A stretch of DNA of 64,000 bases. Origin: Caulobacter sp. BP25 (GTDB lineage: Bacteria; Pseudomonadota; Alphaproteobacteria; Caulobacterales; Caulobacteraceae). The notes beneath the pieces are model-generated. The model worked only from the letters and a program-made list of their open reading frames with translations. It had not been told where the DNA came from and ran no database searches. Each line of letters opens with the position of its first letter. Position 1 is the first letter of the stretch. This document shows positions 51,977 through 63,430 of this stretch, piece by piece. A program made the translations under genes and the position numbers. The DNA lies in the NCBI RefSeq assembly GCF_002737755.1, contig NZ_PEGH01000019.1:124001-188000 (forward strand), read 5' to 3'.

Positions 51977-53512
51977 CTAGGGCGCGGCCGCCAAGGCGAG
52001 CTCCCGCCAATCGAGCTCCTCTTCGATCCGGCGAAAGGCGTCATCCCCGATCTGTCCGGATCGCCGCATGTCCTCGATCGCCGCGCGCGCGGCTTGGACC
52101 ATCCGACGGCGCAGCCGGTCTTCGTCGTGGTCGGTGGCGTCACCGCCAAGACGCGCGCGCTCCAGGGCGCGTAGCCCCTCCGCCCGCAGTCGCTCGGCCG
52201 AGACGCCAAGCTCGCCATCCAGCACGCGGACTGCGGCGCCTAGCGCCTGCTCCCGCGCCTGCGTCACTTCCCGCGCCACCAAGCCGTCGTTCGCCAGGGC
52301 CAGGCCCCGCAAGAGCGGTCCTAGCGTCAGCCCCTGCAGCACCAGCGTGCCCAACACCACGACAAAGGCGGTAAGCAGGATGAAATCGCGATAGGGCAAG
52401 CTCGGCGGAACGGCCAGGGCCGCGGCCAGGGTGACGATCCCGCGCATGCCCGACCAGCCCACGGCCAGGGCGTCCTTGACGGTGGGGGCGCCTTTCTCGT
52501 CGGACGCCGCCCCCAACAGACGCCGGACACCTCGGTCAAGGCCGTGATGCAGCAGCACCCAGGCCAGGCGCACAAGGATCACGGCGGCCAGGATGGCTAG
52601 GGCCGCTAGCAGGTACGGGCCGCGGCGCTCCGGACCTAGCGCGCTCCAGATCGGCCCCAGTTGCAGGCCGATCAGCGTGAACGCCAGGACATTGAGCACC
52701 ATGGTCGCGGTTTCCCAGATGGCGAAGGAAGGAACCCTGAGCCGCGCGGGCATGCGCCCGAAGTGACGCCGCGCCAGCGTCAGCCCGAAAACGACCATGG
52801 TCACCACCCCCGATAGCGCCAAACGCTCGGCCAGTAGCCAGACCGCGAAGGTGACGACGAACTGAAGGATCACCGAGGTCGAAGCGTCCTCGACGCGAGA
52901 CATCAGCGCCGCGACAGGCCAGGCCAACAGCCATCCGACGGCCACGCTGCCGACGAAGACCAGCCCGAAGGCCGGCGCCGCCGACAGCGGATCGAACCCG
53001 CCCGCCAGCGCGGCGGCGATCGCGAGACGGTAGATGAGCAAGGCCGAGGCGTCGTTGAGCAGGCTCTCGCCCTCCAGGATCACCTTGGTTCGGTGCGGCG
53101 GCTGGGCCTGCCGCAGCACGGCCAGGGCCGCGACCGCGTCCGGCGGCGCAACCAAGGCTCCCAAGACAATCGCGACGGCCCAGGACATGTCCGGGAACAT
53201 CAGGCGGGCAAGAACCGCGACGGTGAGCGTCGTCAGCCCCACGGCGACCAGCACGAGGGACGTCACCGGCAACCAGCTTCGCTTGAGGTCGCGCAACGAG
53301 GCGTCGTAAGCCGCGTCCAGAAGCACGGGCGCGACAAAGAGGGCCATGATGAGCTCGGCCGGCAAATCCAGGCGCGGCGCCCCGGGCAGGAAAGCGATCA
53401 CCGCGCCGCCGATCGCCAGGACAGTAGGGTAAGGAACGCCCAGCCGGCGCCCGAGCACCGACAGCAAGTTGGCGGCGAAGAGCAAAGCCAGCAGCGATTC
53501 AAAGACGTGCAT
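51977..53512 (-). CDS. CPA1-family Na+/H+ antiporter
   Basis: Encodes 511 aa with about twelve membrane helices followed by a cytoplasmic helical tail of around 120 residues. LGALVAPPDAVAALAVL and LEGESLLNDASALLIYRLA are the NhaP/NHE hallmarks, the latter including the N-D pair for cation exchange. It exchanges sodium or potassium for protons at the inner membrane. Its start lies 14 bases inside the end of the upstream acetyltransferase gene, so the two are coupled. Confidence 0.92.
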   Translation of the reverse strand: MHVFESLLALLFAANLLSVLGRRLGVPYPTVLAIGGAVIAFLPGAPRLDLPAELIMALFVAPVLLDAAYDASLRDLKRSWLPVTSLVLVAVGLTTLTVAVLARLMFPDMSWAVAIVLGALVAPPDAVAALAVLRQAQPPHRTKVILEGESLLNDASALLIYRLAIAAALAGGFDPLSAAPAFGLVFVGSVAVGWLLAWPVAALMSRVEDASTSVILQFVVTFAVWLLAERLALSGVVTMVVFGLTLARRHFGRMPARLRVPSFAIWETATMVLNVLAFTLIGLQLGPIWSALGPERRGPYLLAALAILAAVILVRLAWVLLHHGLDRGVRRLLGAASDEKGAPTVKDALAVGWSGMRGIVTLAAALAVPPSLPYRDFILLTAFVVVLGTLVLQGLTLGPLLRGLALANDGLVAREVTQAREQALGAAVRVLDGELGVSAERLRAEGLRALERARLGGDATDHDEDRLRRRMVQAARAAIEDMRRSGQIGDDAFRRIEEELDWRELALAAAP

Positions 53513-54059
53513 GCTTACCCTGCTCAGGCTCGTGACAGTCGAGCGTCATCTCGATCATCGTGGGCGAGAATCCGAAGCTCGAGAACAGACGTTGGGCGGC
53601 GTGATTGGACGCTGCGGTGGAGAGAATAACGCGCGGCGCGCCGCGCGTTCGCAGCGCGCGGATCGCCTCGCTCAACAAGCGCGCGCCAAGACCCTGCCCC
53701 CGAAATGGCGCGGCGACGATCAGGTCATAGACCACGCCGGCCGGGCCGCGGAGCGCCATGTAGTCGGCGCCTTCCAGACCGGCATAGGCGTAGCCGATCA
53801 GCATGCCAGCCTGGACGGCCACCAACAGGAGGGCGTCGGGCAGACCCAGCTGCCGCTCCAGAAAGTCGCCATAAGCCTTCTCGGTCGAGGGCGTGGCGCT
53901 CAAAAAGCGTCGCGGATCGAAGTCATGGTGCCGGCGAACAAGTTCCGCCCCGAGCGGCCCGAGACGATGTCCTTCCCCCGGCTGGGCCGCGCGGATCTTG
54001 GCGACTGGCGTGGTCGATCCAGAAGCGACCGTCTCTGACAAGCGCCTCTCCCTGGACAT
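53499..54059 (-). CDS. GNAT-family N-acetyltransferase
   Basis: Encodes 186 aa. The acetyl-CoA pyrophosphate loop is VAAPFRGQGLGARLL, preceded by strand AGVVYDLIV and followed by helix AIRALR and SNHAAQRLFSSFGF, the GNAT motifs A and B. The acceptor is unknown. Overlaps the antiporter gene. Confidence 0.88.
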   Translation of the reverse strand: MSRERRLSETVASGSTTPVAKIRAAQPGEGHRLGPLGAELVRRHHDFDPRRFLSATPSTEKAYGDFLERQLGLPDALLLVAVQAGMLIGYAYAGLEGADYMALRGPAGVVYDLIVAAPFRGQGLGARLLSEAIRALRTRGAPRVILSTAASNHAAQRLFSSFGFSPTMIEMTLDCHEPEQGKHARL

Positions 54060-54279
54060 GATGCATCGTCGGCCTTTGGCGGGCTGTCAGAATAGGCTCG
54101 CGACCGCCTCCAAGACTAATGAGACTTCGGCATAGGGCCGTGCGAATCTGGACATCAATCGTCTCGCCGTTCGGCCGCGCGCGGGCGCCGAAGAGGCCGA
54201 TCGCAAGCGCGACGCCTCCAAAGGGACCGCCAGGCGCCACGGCGAGTTCAAGACTCTCGCAGCTTGAGCCCGACCGGGC
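54060..54279. other. Spacer between LysR and GNAT genes
   Basis: A 220-bp region with no supported gene or RNA; an antisense frame across it has no recognisable protein features. Confidence 0.4.
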
Positions 54280-55179
54280 CTAGCGCGGCTCCCGGTATCT
54301 CAAGGCGTCGATCACGGCCTTGAACGCGGGCGAGGTCTGACGCCGGCTAGGGTAGTAGAGGTGATAGCCCGCAAAAGGCGGGGTCCAATCCTCCAGAACC
54401 GTGACCAGCTCCCCTGCGGCGATCAGGGCCTGAGCCTCGCTCTCCAGCACATAGGCCAGACCGCACCCGGCGCGCGCGGCCTCGACGACCAGCTCCATGT
54501 CATTGAGGACGAACTGCCCGTCGACACGGACATGGAGCTCCTGCCCGTCCTTCTCGAATTCCCAGACATAAAGGCCGCCCACCGTCGGGAAGCGAATGTT
54601 GACGCAGTTGTGGCGCGTGAGGTCATGGGGCGTCTGGGGGCTGCCGTAACGCGCGAAATAGTCGGGCGAGCCGACCGCCAACATCCGCAGATCCGGCCCG
54701 ATCCGCACGGCGATCATGTCGGCGGCGAGCTGCTCGCCAAGCCGCACGCCGGCGTCGAACCGGTCGGCGACGATGTCCCGCAAGCTAGAGTCGGCCGACA
54801 GCTCGACCTTGATGTCGGGATACTTCCGAACCAGCGATCTCAAGGCAGGCATCAGCACGGTCTTGGCGGCGTGACGTCCGGCCGTGATCCGCACGGTTCC
54901 CGACGGCGTGTCGCGCAGTTCGCTCAACGCTGAGATTTCGCTGTCGATCTGGTCCAGGGCGGGGCGAAGGCCGTCAAGCAGTCGCTCGCCCGCCTCGGTG
55001 GGCGCGACGCTGCGCGTCGTCCGCGTCAGCAGCGAAACGGCAAGGCGCGTCTCCAAGCGGCGCACCGCCTGGCTAAGCGCTGATTGCGAGGTCCCCAGGC
55101 GAGCGGCCGCGCGTGTGAAGCTCCGCTCGTCGGCGACAGCCATGAAGGCCGTCAGATCGGCTAGGTCGGCGCGCTCCAT
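54280..55179 (-). CDS. LysR-family regulator, copy A
   Basis: Encodes 299 aa. Winged HTH: FTRAAARLGTSQSALSQAVR, then LETRLAVSLLTRTTRSV; effector domain from about residue 90 with VRLGEQLAADMIAVRIGP. The second LysR at 62408 is closely related over its full length (LSAL-type shared blocks including DERxFTRAAA, GVRLGE, and a GLYVWEF segment). It is divergent from SDR copy A, and the shared spacer contains a conserved 30-bp operator. Confidence 0.93.
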   Translation of the reverse strand: MERADLADLTAFMAVADERSFTRAAARLGTSQSALSQAVRRLETRLAVSLLTRTTRSVAPTEAGERLLDGLRPALDQIDSEISALSELRDTPSGTVRITAGRHAAKTVLMPALRSLVRKYPDIKVELSADSSLRDIVADRFDAGVRLGEQLAADMIAVRIGPDLRMLAVGSPDYFARYGSPQTPHDLTRHNCVNIRFPTVGGLYVWEFEKDGQELHVRVDGQFVLNDMELVVEAARAGCGLAYVLESEAQALIAAGELVTVLEDWTPPFAGYHLYYPSRRQTSPAFKAVIDALRYREPR

Positions 55180-55194
55180 TTATCTCGCCTGCTA

Positions 55195-55224
55195 ATAGGT
55201 TCATGCGCCATTTAGCGCCTAATC
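55195..55224 (+). promoter_or_regulatory. LysR-type operator, copy 1 (upstream of SDR A)
   Basis: 30-bp site beginning ATAGGTTCATGCG and ending CCTAATC. It shares 25 of 30 bases with the site at 63345-63374 and 22 of 30 with the complement of 62255-62284. The flanks ATAGG and CCTAA form an imperfect inverted repeat, typical for LysR binding. It ends 68 bp before the SDR start. Confidence 0.75.
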
Positions 55225-55292
55225 GTGGCGCCGCTCGATATCTAAATTCCAGTCTCGCGAAGGCCCCACCCCGGCGGCCCAGGAGATTGACG

Positions 55293-57154
<1,862 letters not shown>

Positions 57155-57165
57155 GGGCCGCGCTC

Positions 57166-57783
57166 ATGAAGATCGGAGTGATCGGGGCGGGCTGGCTGGG
57201 CGGAACCGTCGGGGAAATCTGGGCCAAGGCGGGCCATGAGGTGATGTTCTCGTCTCGTCGTCCGGAGGCGCACGTCTCAAGGGCTCAAAGGCTCCGAGCC
57301 TGGGCGGGCACGACGCAAGAGGCGGCCGATTTTGGCGAGGTGGTGCTGATCGCCATTCCCTATCGCGCCTTGCCGGACTTGGCCAAAGCGCTCGGCCCCA
57401 TCCTCGCTGGCAAGATCGTGCTCGACGCCTGCAATCCCTACACGCCCGATCCGCCGGCCTTCCAGCAGGCGATCGAGGCCGAGGGCGTGGCGCTGGCGAC
57501 GGCGCGGCTGTTGCCGGACGCCCGGCTGGTGCGGGCGTTCAGCGCGGTCGACGCGACCGCGGTCGAGGCGTCGGCCGAAAACGACGGCGAACCTCTGGGC
57601 GTGCCGATCTCCAGCGACGATCCCGAGGCGCTGCTGGTCGCCGAGGCGCTCGTCCGCGACGCCGGCTGCGAGCCGGTTGCGGTCGGCGGCCTAGCGGCCG
57701 CTCGCAGCTTCCAGCGCGGCGGCCCTGGCTTTCGCGCGCATCTCAGCGCCCCGGCCCTTCGTCGCCGCCTGCGCCTGGACTGA
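57166..57783 (+). CDS. NADPH-dependent F420 reductase-like oxidoreductase
   Basis: Encodes 205 aa. A Rossmann start KIGVIGAGWLGGTVGEIWA with SSRRPE after the second strand (NADP preference), then VVLIAIPYRALPDL and VLDACNPYTP. The C-terminal FQRGGPGFRAHLS matches relatives. The family (coenzyme F420-dependent NADP reductase-like) often acts on other acceptors in bacteria without F420, as here. Substrate unknown. Confidence 0.87.
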   Translation: MKIGVIGAGWLGGTVGEIWAKAGHEVMFSSRRPEAHVSRAQRLRAWAGTTQEAADFGEVVLIAIPYRALPDLAKALGPILAGKIVLDACNPYTPDPPAFQQAIEAEGVALATARLLPDARLVRAFSAVDATAVEASAENDGEPLGVPISSDDPEALLVAEALVRDAGCEPVAVGGLAAARSFQRGGPGFRAHLSAPALRRRLRLD

Positions 57784-58833
<1,050 letters not shown>

Positions 58834-58857
58834 TCTCGGCGTCACCGTCTGTCGCTC

Positions 58858-58900
58858 AAAAAAAGGGGCGCGGGAGCCACAAGCTCTCGCGCCCCTTTCT
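58858..58900. terminator. Bidirectional terminator between convergent genes
   Basis: GGGGCGCGGGAGC (58865-58877) pairs with GCTCTCGCGCCCC (58883-58895) with a 5-base loop. Flanked by AAAAAAA on the left and TTTCTT on the right, so it terminates both the AKR operon (+) and the aldehyde dehydrogenase gene (-). Confidence 0.92.
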
Positions 58901-58914
58901 TACGGGATCACGCC

Positions 58915-60351
58915 TCAGCCGTAGTTGGCGAACTTGGTCACCAGGTAAGCGTCGATGCCTTCAACGCCGTTCTCGCTGCCATAGCCGCTCTGCTTGACGC
59001 CCCCGAACGGCGCCTCCGGCATGCCGAAGCTGTAGGTGTTGATGCCCACCATGCCGCTTTCGAGGCTGTCGGCCAGAAGGGCCGAGCGGCTGGCCGAACC
59101 GGTAAAGGCGTAGGCGGCCAGGCCGAAGGGCAGACGATTGGCCTTCTCGATGGCGTCTTCCAGCGTGCTGAAGCGCGAGATGATCGCGACCGGACCGAAC
59201 GGCTCGTCGTTCATGATCCGGGCGTCCTCGGGGACGTCCACCAGCACGGTCGGTTCGAACAGGAAGCCCTGGTCGCCGATGCGCTTGCCGCCGGTCGTGA
59301 TCTTGCCGCCATGCGCGACCGCGTCAGCGATCAGGGTTTCCATGGCCGTCAGACGGCGCTCATTGGCCAGCGGGCCCATGCTGACGCTCGAATCCATGCC
59401 ATCGCCGACGGTGATTTCGCTGGCGGCCTTGGTGAACCGCGCGACGAAGTCGTCATAGACCGCGTCCTGCACGTAGAAGCGGGTCGGCGCGATGCAGCTG
59501 GCGCCGGCGTTGAAGTATTTGTTCGGCACCGAATAGGCGAGCACCGTGTCGATGTCGGCGTCGTCGCAGACGATCACCGGCGCATGACCACCCAGCTCCA
59601 TCGTCACGGGCGTCACCTGCTGCGCGGCCAGGGCCGCCAGTTGCTTGCCAACCGGGGTCGGGCCGGTGAACGAGACCTTCTTGATGATCGGCGAGCTGAT
59701 CAGGGTGTGCGAGATGAAGGCCGGGTCGCCCAGCACCACGTTCAGCACGCCGGCGGGCAGGCCCGCATCGGCGAAAGCCTGGGCGATCAGCAGGGCCGTG
59801 GCGGGCGTTTCTTCGGACGGCTTGATGATCATCGAGCAGCCGGCGGCCAGGGCTGCGGCGATCTTGCGACCCGTCAGCAGCGCCGGCACGTTCCAGGGCG
59901 CGAAGGCGGCGACCGGGCCCACCGGTTCGCGCGAGATGATCGCGCGGCCGTTCGGGGCGCGCGCCTCGACGGTCCGGCCATAGATCCGCTTGGCTTCCTC
60001 GCCGGCCCAGATCATCGAGTCGATCGTCAGTCCCATTTCCATTTGGGCTTCGGCCAGCGGCTTGCCGACCTCGAGGGTCAGGGTCTCGGCGAAGAGGTTG
60101 ATGCGCTCACGGATCAGAGCCGTCGCCTTGAGGATGATCGCCGAGCGATCCCAGGCGGGAACCTTGCGCCACACCTTGAAAGCGCGCTCCGAGGATTCCA
60201 GAGCCGCTTGCAGATCGGCCGCGGTCGCATGCGGCATCTGGCCGAGCACCGCGCCATTGAAGGGGTTGATGACGGCGCTGGTCTCGCGGCCGTTACCGGA
60301 CAGCTTCTGGCCGTCGATCCACTGATAAAGTTCACTATAGACTGACGTCAT
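58915..60351 (-). CDS. NAD(P)-dependent aldehyde dehydrogenase
   Basis: Encodes 478 aa. ALDH features: AFAPWNVPALLTGRKIAAAL, KPSEETPATAL, the general-base Glu in TMELGGHAP, the catalytic Cys in NAGASCIAPTRF, and EPFGPVAIIS. Close to succinate-semialdehyde dehydrogenases but substrate not decided. Downstream of the TetR gene on the same strand with its own promoter region containing a TetR-like operator. Confidence 0.9.
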   Translation of the reverse strand: MTSVYSELYQWIDGQKLSGNGRETSAVINPFNGAVLGQMPHATAADLQAALESSERAFKVWRKVPAWDRSAIILKATALIRERINLFAETLTLEVGKPLAEAQMEMGLTIDSMIWAGEEAKRIYGRTVEARAPNGRAIISREPVGPVAAFAPWNVPALLTGRKIAAALAAGCSMIIKPSEETPATALLIAQAFADAGLPAGVLNVVLGDPAFISHTLISSPIIKKVSFTGPTPVGKQLAALAAQQVTPVTMELGGHAPVIVCDDADIDTVLAYSVPNKYFNAGASCIAPTRFYVQDAVYDDFVARFTKAASEITVGDGMDSSVSMGPLANERRLTAMETLIADAVAHGGKITTGGKRIGDQGFLFEPTVLVDVPEDARIMNDEPFGPVAIISRFSTLEDAIEKANRLPFGLAAYAFTGSASRSALLADSLESGMVGINTYSFGMPEAPFGGVKQSGYGSENGVEGIDAYLVTKFANYG

Positions 60352-60640
60352 TGAGGGTCTCCATCGTTCAGGCGCGACGGCTCGCCCGCGAAATGCGGGG
60401 CGTCGCGAACAAGTGGGTGGCGGTCTCGGGGGATGGTTTTGGCCGCTTCGAACGAGCGGGTTCGTCGGCCGACGCGACCCGATCTCGAAGGCCGCCGCCC
60501 ATCACCGGGGCGTCTTCGCTTGCAGGAGACGATTTATGTCACTCGACGCCATTTGTCAATAAGTGACATATTTTATGAGCTAGCCGTCGCTCTCCGCGCA
60601 CGCACCAGCGCCCCGCTTGGGGCCAGCCGGAGCGCTAGGC
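60352..60640. promoter_or_regulatory. Aldehyde dehydrogenase control region with TetR-type operator
   Basis: The palindromic site GTCAATAAGTGAC is at 60555-60567, with an extra half-site GTCACT 17 bp upstream at 60538. The same pair (13-mer GTCACTTAGCGAC, then GTCACT 17 bp away) occurs before the TetR gene at 61267-61289. The rest of this spacer has no gene. Confidence 0.65.
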
Positions 60641-61228
60641 TCAGGCGTCCAGGGGCGAGAACTGAACCAGGGAGACAGCTTCGTCGAACACCTCGACGAG
60701 GGGCCGTGCGCCATTGAACGCGACCCACTGACTGATGGCCACACGCATGACCGAGAAGATGACGATCGGATAGAGCTCATTGGCGAGCGCGAAGCGCTCG
60801 CCCCCGCCCTTACGCGCGTTCAATATCTTGGTGACCTTTGCCGCCAATGCCGCCGATAGTTCCTGCTTGCGGGCGCTCACGGCCGGCACCGCGGCGATCA
60901 CCCGCTCGATTGTCAGATAGAAGTTCGACTTGGCTTGATAGCTGGCCAGCATGTCGCGCGCGCTGGCGATCAGCGACGCCGGCGCGGGCTCATCGGCTGG
61001 ACGCTGTTCAAGACTGGCCAGGAAAGTCGCCATACCGTCCTCGACCCAGCTGACGATCACGTCTTCCTTGGTCGCGAAGTAGCGCAGAACCGTACGGGAC
61101 GAGACCTCGACCGCCTCGGCGATCTGGCTGATCGTAGTCTCGGCAAATCCCTGGCGCTCAATGAGGTCAAGCGCGGCCTCAAGCAGTTGAAGCCGCGTAC
61201 GGTCCTTCTTCTTTTCTCTCAGGCTCAT
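60641..61228 (-). CDS. TetR-family regulator
   Basis: Encodes 195 aa from ATG 61228. HTH: TTISQIAEAVEVSSRTVLRYF with the FATKEDVI helix, typical of TetR proteins. The C-terminal helical ligand domain is unassigned. It precedes the aldehyde dehydrogenase gene, and both have matching operators, so it is likely an autoregulated repressor of that gene. Confidence 0.92.
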   Translation of the reverse strand: MSLREKKKDRTRLQLLEAALDLIERQGFAETTISQIAEAVEVSSRTVLRYFATKEDVIVSWVEDGMATFLASLEQRPADEPAPASLIASARDMLASYQAKSNFYLTIERVIAAVPAVSARKQELSAALAAKVTKILNARKGGGERFALANELYPIVIFSVMRVAISQWVAFNGARPLVEVFDEAVSLVQFSPLDA

Positions 61229-61266
61229 CAGCGGCGTCCATGACAAGGGGCGTTCGTCGCAAAATA

Positions 61267-61289
61267 GTCACTTAGCGACAAATGTCACT
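61267..61289 (-). promoter_or_regulatory. TetR operator upstream of its own gene
   Basis: GTCACTTAGCGAC (61267-61279, near-perfect palindrome) and GTCACT at 61284-61289, 17 bp from the first GTC. Same arrangement as before the aldehyde dehydrogenase. Confidence 0.65.
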
Positions 61290-61351
61290 CACCCAGCTCA
61301 GAGAGCGGGACCGAAAGTCTTGAACGCCGCCAGGCCAAGAGCGCGGCGCGG

Positions 61352-62179
61352 CTAGGCCGGCTTCAACGCTCCGTAGAAGTAGGCGGCCGTGACACCGCCA
61401 TCCATCAGGATGTCGCTGCCGGTGATGAACGCACCATCGGGCCCCATCAAAAGCGCGCCCACATGACCCACCTCGTCCGGCGTGGCGGCGCGGCCGACCG
61501 GGGAAAGCTCGATCATTCGACGATAGCCCTCGCCGCGAGGTCCGGTCAGCTCGTCACGGGCCAGCGGCGTGATCACGATCCCGGGGCTGATGGCGTTGAC
61601 CCGCGCGCCGCGCTGACCCCACCGCACGGCCTCGGCTTTCACGCGCAGGACGTTGCCGCGTTTGGCCAGTTGGTAAGCATGCAGCGAGTCCTTGATGTTC
61701 TCGGGTCGCAGCATCGGCAGGGACAGCAGATCATCGGCCGGTGTTGTCGCCAGCGCATCATCCTCCGCCGCTGTCAGCGCGCCGAGACGGTGTCCGGACT
61801 GCGAGGAGATCACCACGCAGGATCCGCCCCTCGCGATGACCTCGCCGAAGAGTTCCAGGATCATCGCCGTGCCATGCAGGTCGACGGCCAGGACCGCCTC
61901 CGGGGGCGCCTGAGACGGCGACACCCCCGCAGCGTGAATGACGCCGGTGACCTCACCGAGCGCGGTGGCGGTCTTCACCAGAGTTTCCAGCGACGCGCGC
62001 GAGCTGATGTCGACACTCGTCGTACTCGTCTCGAAGCCCGCGTCACTCAGCACCTTGGCGGCGGCTTCGGCGTTGGCCTGATGTAGATCGGCCAGCAGCA
62101 CATGCTTGCCCGCGCTCACCCGGCGGGCGATGGCCTGGCCGATCGAGCCGGCCCCGATGACGACGACCACTTGGGCCAT
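61352..62179 (-). CDS. Short-chain dehydrogenase/reductase, copy B
   Basis: Encodes 275 aa. VVVIGAGSIGQAIARRV cofactor loop, Tyr-Lys pair in AYQLAKR, VNAISPGIVITPLA, and DGG near the C-terminus. Related along its length to copy A (55293). Divergent from LysR copy B, with a 30-bp operator copy (complement strand) in between. Confidence 0.92.
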   Translation of the reverse strand: MAQVVVVIGAGSIGQAIARRVSAGKHVLLADLHQANAEAAAKVLSDAGFETSTTSVDISSRASLETLVKTATALGEVTGVIHAAGVSPSQAPPEAVLAVDLHGTAMILELFGEVIARGGSCVVISSQSGHRLGALTAAEDDALATTPADDLLSLPMLRPENIKDSLHAYQLAKRGNVLRVKAEAVRWGQRGARVNAISPGIVITPLARDELTGPRGEGYRRMIELSPVGRAATPDEVGHVGALLMGPDGAFITGSDILMDGGVTAAYFYGALKPA

Positions 62180-62254
62180 GGCGGTGTTCCTCTTTCCGCG
62201 GATCCAGCAATGGCTGGACGATCAAGGCGCCATCTTACCGCCGGCGCGTCGAAC

Positions 62255-62284
62255 GATTAGCCGCAACAAACAGCATGGACCTAT
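62255..62284 (-). promoter_or_regulatory. LysR-type operator, copy 2 (upstream of SDR B)
   Basis: Read on the - strand it begins ATAGGTCCATGC and ends GGCTAATC, 30 bp, matching 22 of 30 positions of copy 1. It lies 75 bp upstream of the SDR B start in the same relative orientation as copies 1 and 3. Confidence 0.6.
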
Positions 62285-62407
62285 GTCGCCAATTCATCAG
62301 TGCGTCCTGCACCACGTCGCCGCGTCGGAACCCTTTCAGGCTTCGCCCTCGCTCTTTCATGCGATAAAACGCTGGGATCGAAACTCATCCATGCCGAAGG
62401 ATCATCA

Positions 62408-63304
62408 ATGCGTCGCGGGGATCTGGCGGACCTGATGAGCTTCCTGGCGGTCGCCGATGAGCGGAATTTCACGCGGGCGGCGGCGAAGCTGGGCACCTCC
62501 CAATCGGCGCTCAGCCACACGATCCGCCGCCTTGAGGCGCAGCTTGGCCTGCGGCTTTTGACCCGCACGACCCGAAGCGTCTCGCTCACCGAGGCGGGTG
62601 AGCGCTTGGTGCAGACCCTTCGCCCCGCCTTCGACGACATCGGACGGCAGCTCGCCGACCTGACCGAACTTCGCGAGAAGCCGGCGGGCCTCGTGCGGCT
62701 GACCACCAGCGCCCATGCCGCGGAGACCGTGCTTTGGCCGGCGCTGAAGACCTTCCTGGTCGACTATCCCGACATCAAGGTCGAGATAAGCACCGACAGC
62801 ACGCTGATCGACATCGTCGCGGAGCGTTATGACGCCGGCGTGCGGCTGGGCGAGTCCCTGGCCAAGGACATGATCGCTGTGCCGATCGGACCGCCCCTGC
62901 GCATGCTCCTGGTCGGATCTCCGGCCTATTTCGCGCAAGGACGCGACAAGCCGAGAACCCCGCACGAGCTGACCGACCACCTGTGCATCAATCTGCGGAT
63001 GCGAACGATGGGCGGACTTTATGTCTGGGAGTTCGAACAGGACGGTCGAGAGCTCAAGGTGCGGGTCGACGGCCGCCTGGTGATGAACGACACCAAGATG
63101 ATCGTCCGCGCGGCCGTGGATGGCTTTGGTCTAGCGTTCCTGATGGAAGACAGCGTCCGCCCCTACCTCGACAATGGCCAGCTAGTAACGTTGCTGGAAG
63201 ATTGGTGTCCGCCTTTCGCCGGCTACCATCTCTATTATCCCAGCCGACGCCAACCGACGCCGGCCTTCGCGGCCCTCGTTGACGTCCTGCGGTATCGGGC
63301 TTGA
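62408..63304 (+). CDS. LysR-family regulator, copy B
   Basis: Encodes 298 aa from ATG 62408 (longer frame has no better start). FTRAAAKLGTSQSALSHTIR, then LEAQLGLRLLTRTTRSVSL and an effector domain with AGVRLGESLAKDMIAVPIGP. Paralogue of copy A (54280). Next gene on this strand is the RND pump, separated by 126 bp with operator copy 3 between. Confidence 0.93.
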   Translation: MRRGDLADLMSFLAVADERNFTRAAAKLGTSQSALSHTIRRLEAQLGLRLLTRTTRSVSLTEAGERLVQTLRPAFDDIGRQLADLTELREKPAGLVRLTTSAHAAETVLWPALKTFLVDYPDIKVEISTDSTLIDIVAERYDAGVRLGESLAKDMIAVPIGPPLRMLLVGSPAYFAQGRDKPRTPHELTDHLCINLRMRTMGGLYVWEFEQDGRELKVRVDGRLVMNDTKMIVRAAVDGFGLAFLMEDSVRPYLDNGQLVTLLEDWCPPFAGYHLYYPSRRQPTPAFAALVDVLRYRA

Positions 63305-63344
63305 TGACGGGCTAGACGGGCTGGGAGATTAATGAAAATCCCGC

Positions 63345-63374
63345 ATAGGTTCATGCGACCTTTGCCACCTAATC
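63345..63374 (+). promoter_or_regulatory. LysR-type operator, copy 3 (upstream of RND pump)
   Basis: Begins ATAGGTTCATGCG and ends CCACCTAATC. Identical to copy 1 at 25 of 30 positions. Ends 56 bp before the RND start, so this pump probably belongs to the LysR regulon. Confidence 0.75.
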
Positions 63375-63430
63375 CCTAGCTGTCCGCCTCCCTAGTTTGG
63401 CCGCTGTATCGGCCAGCTAACGGAGTTCCC

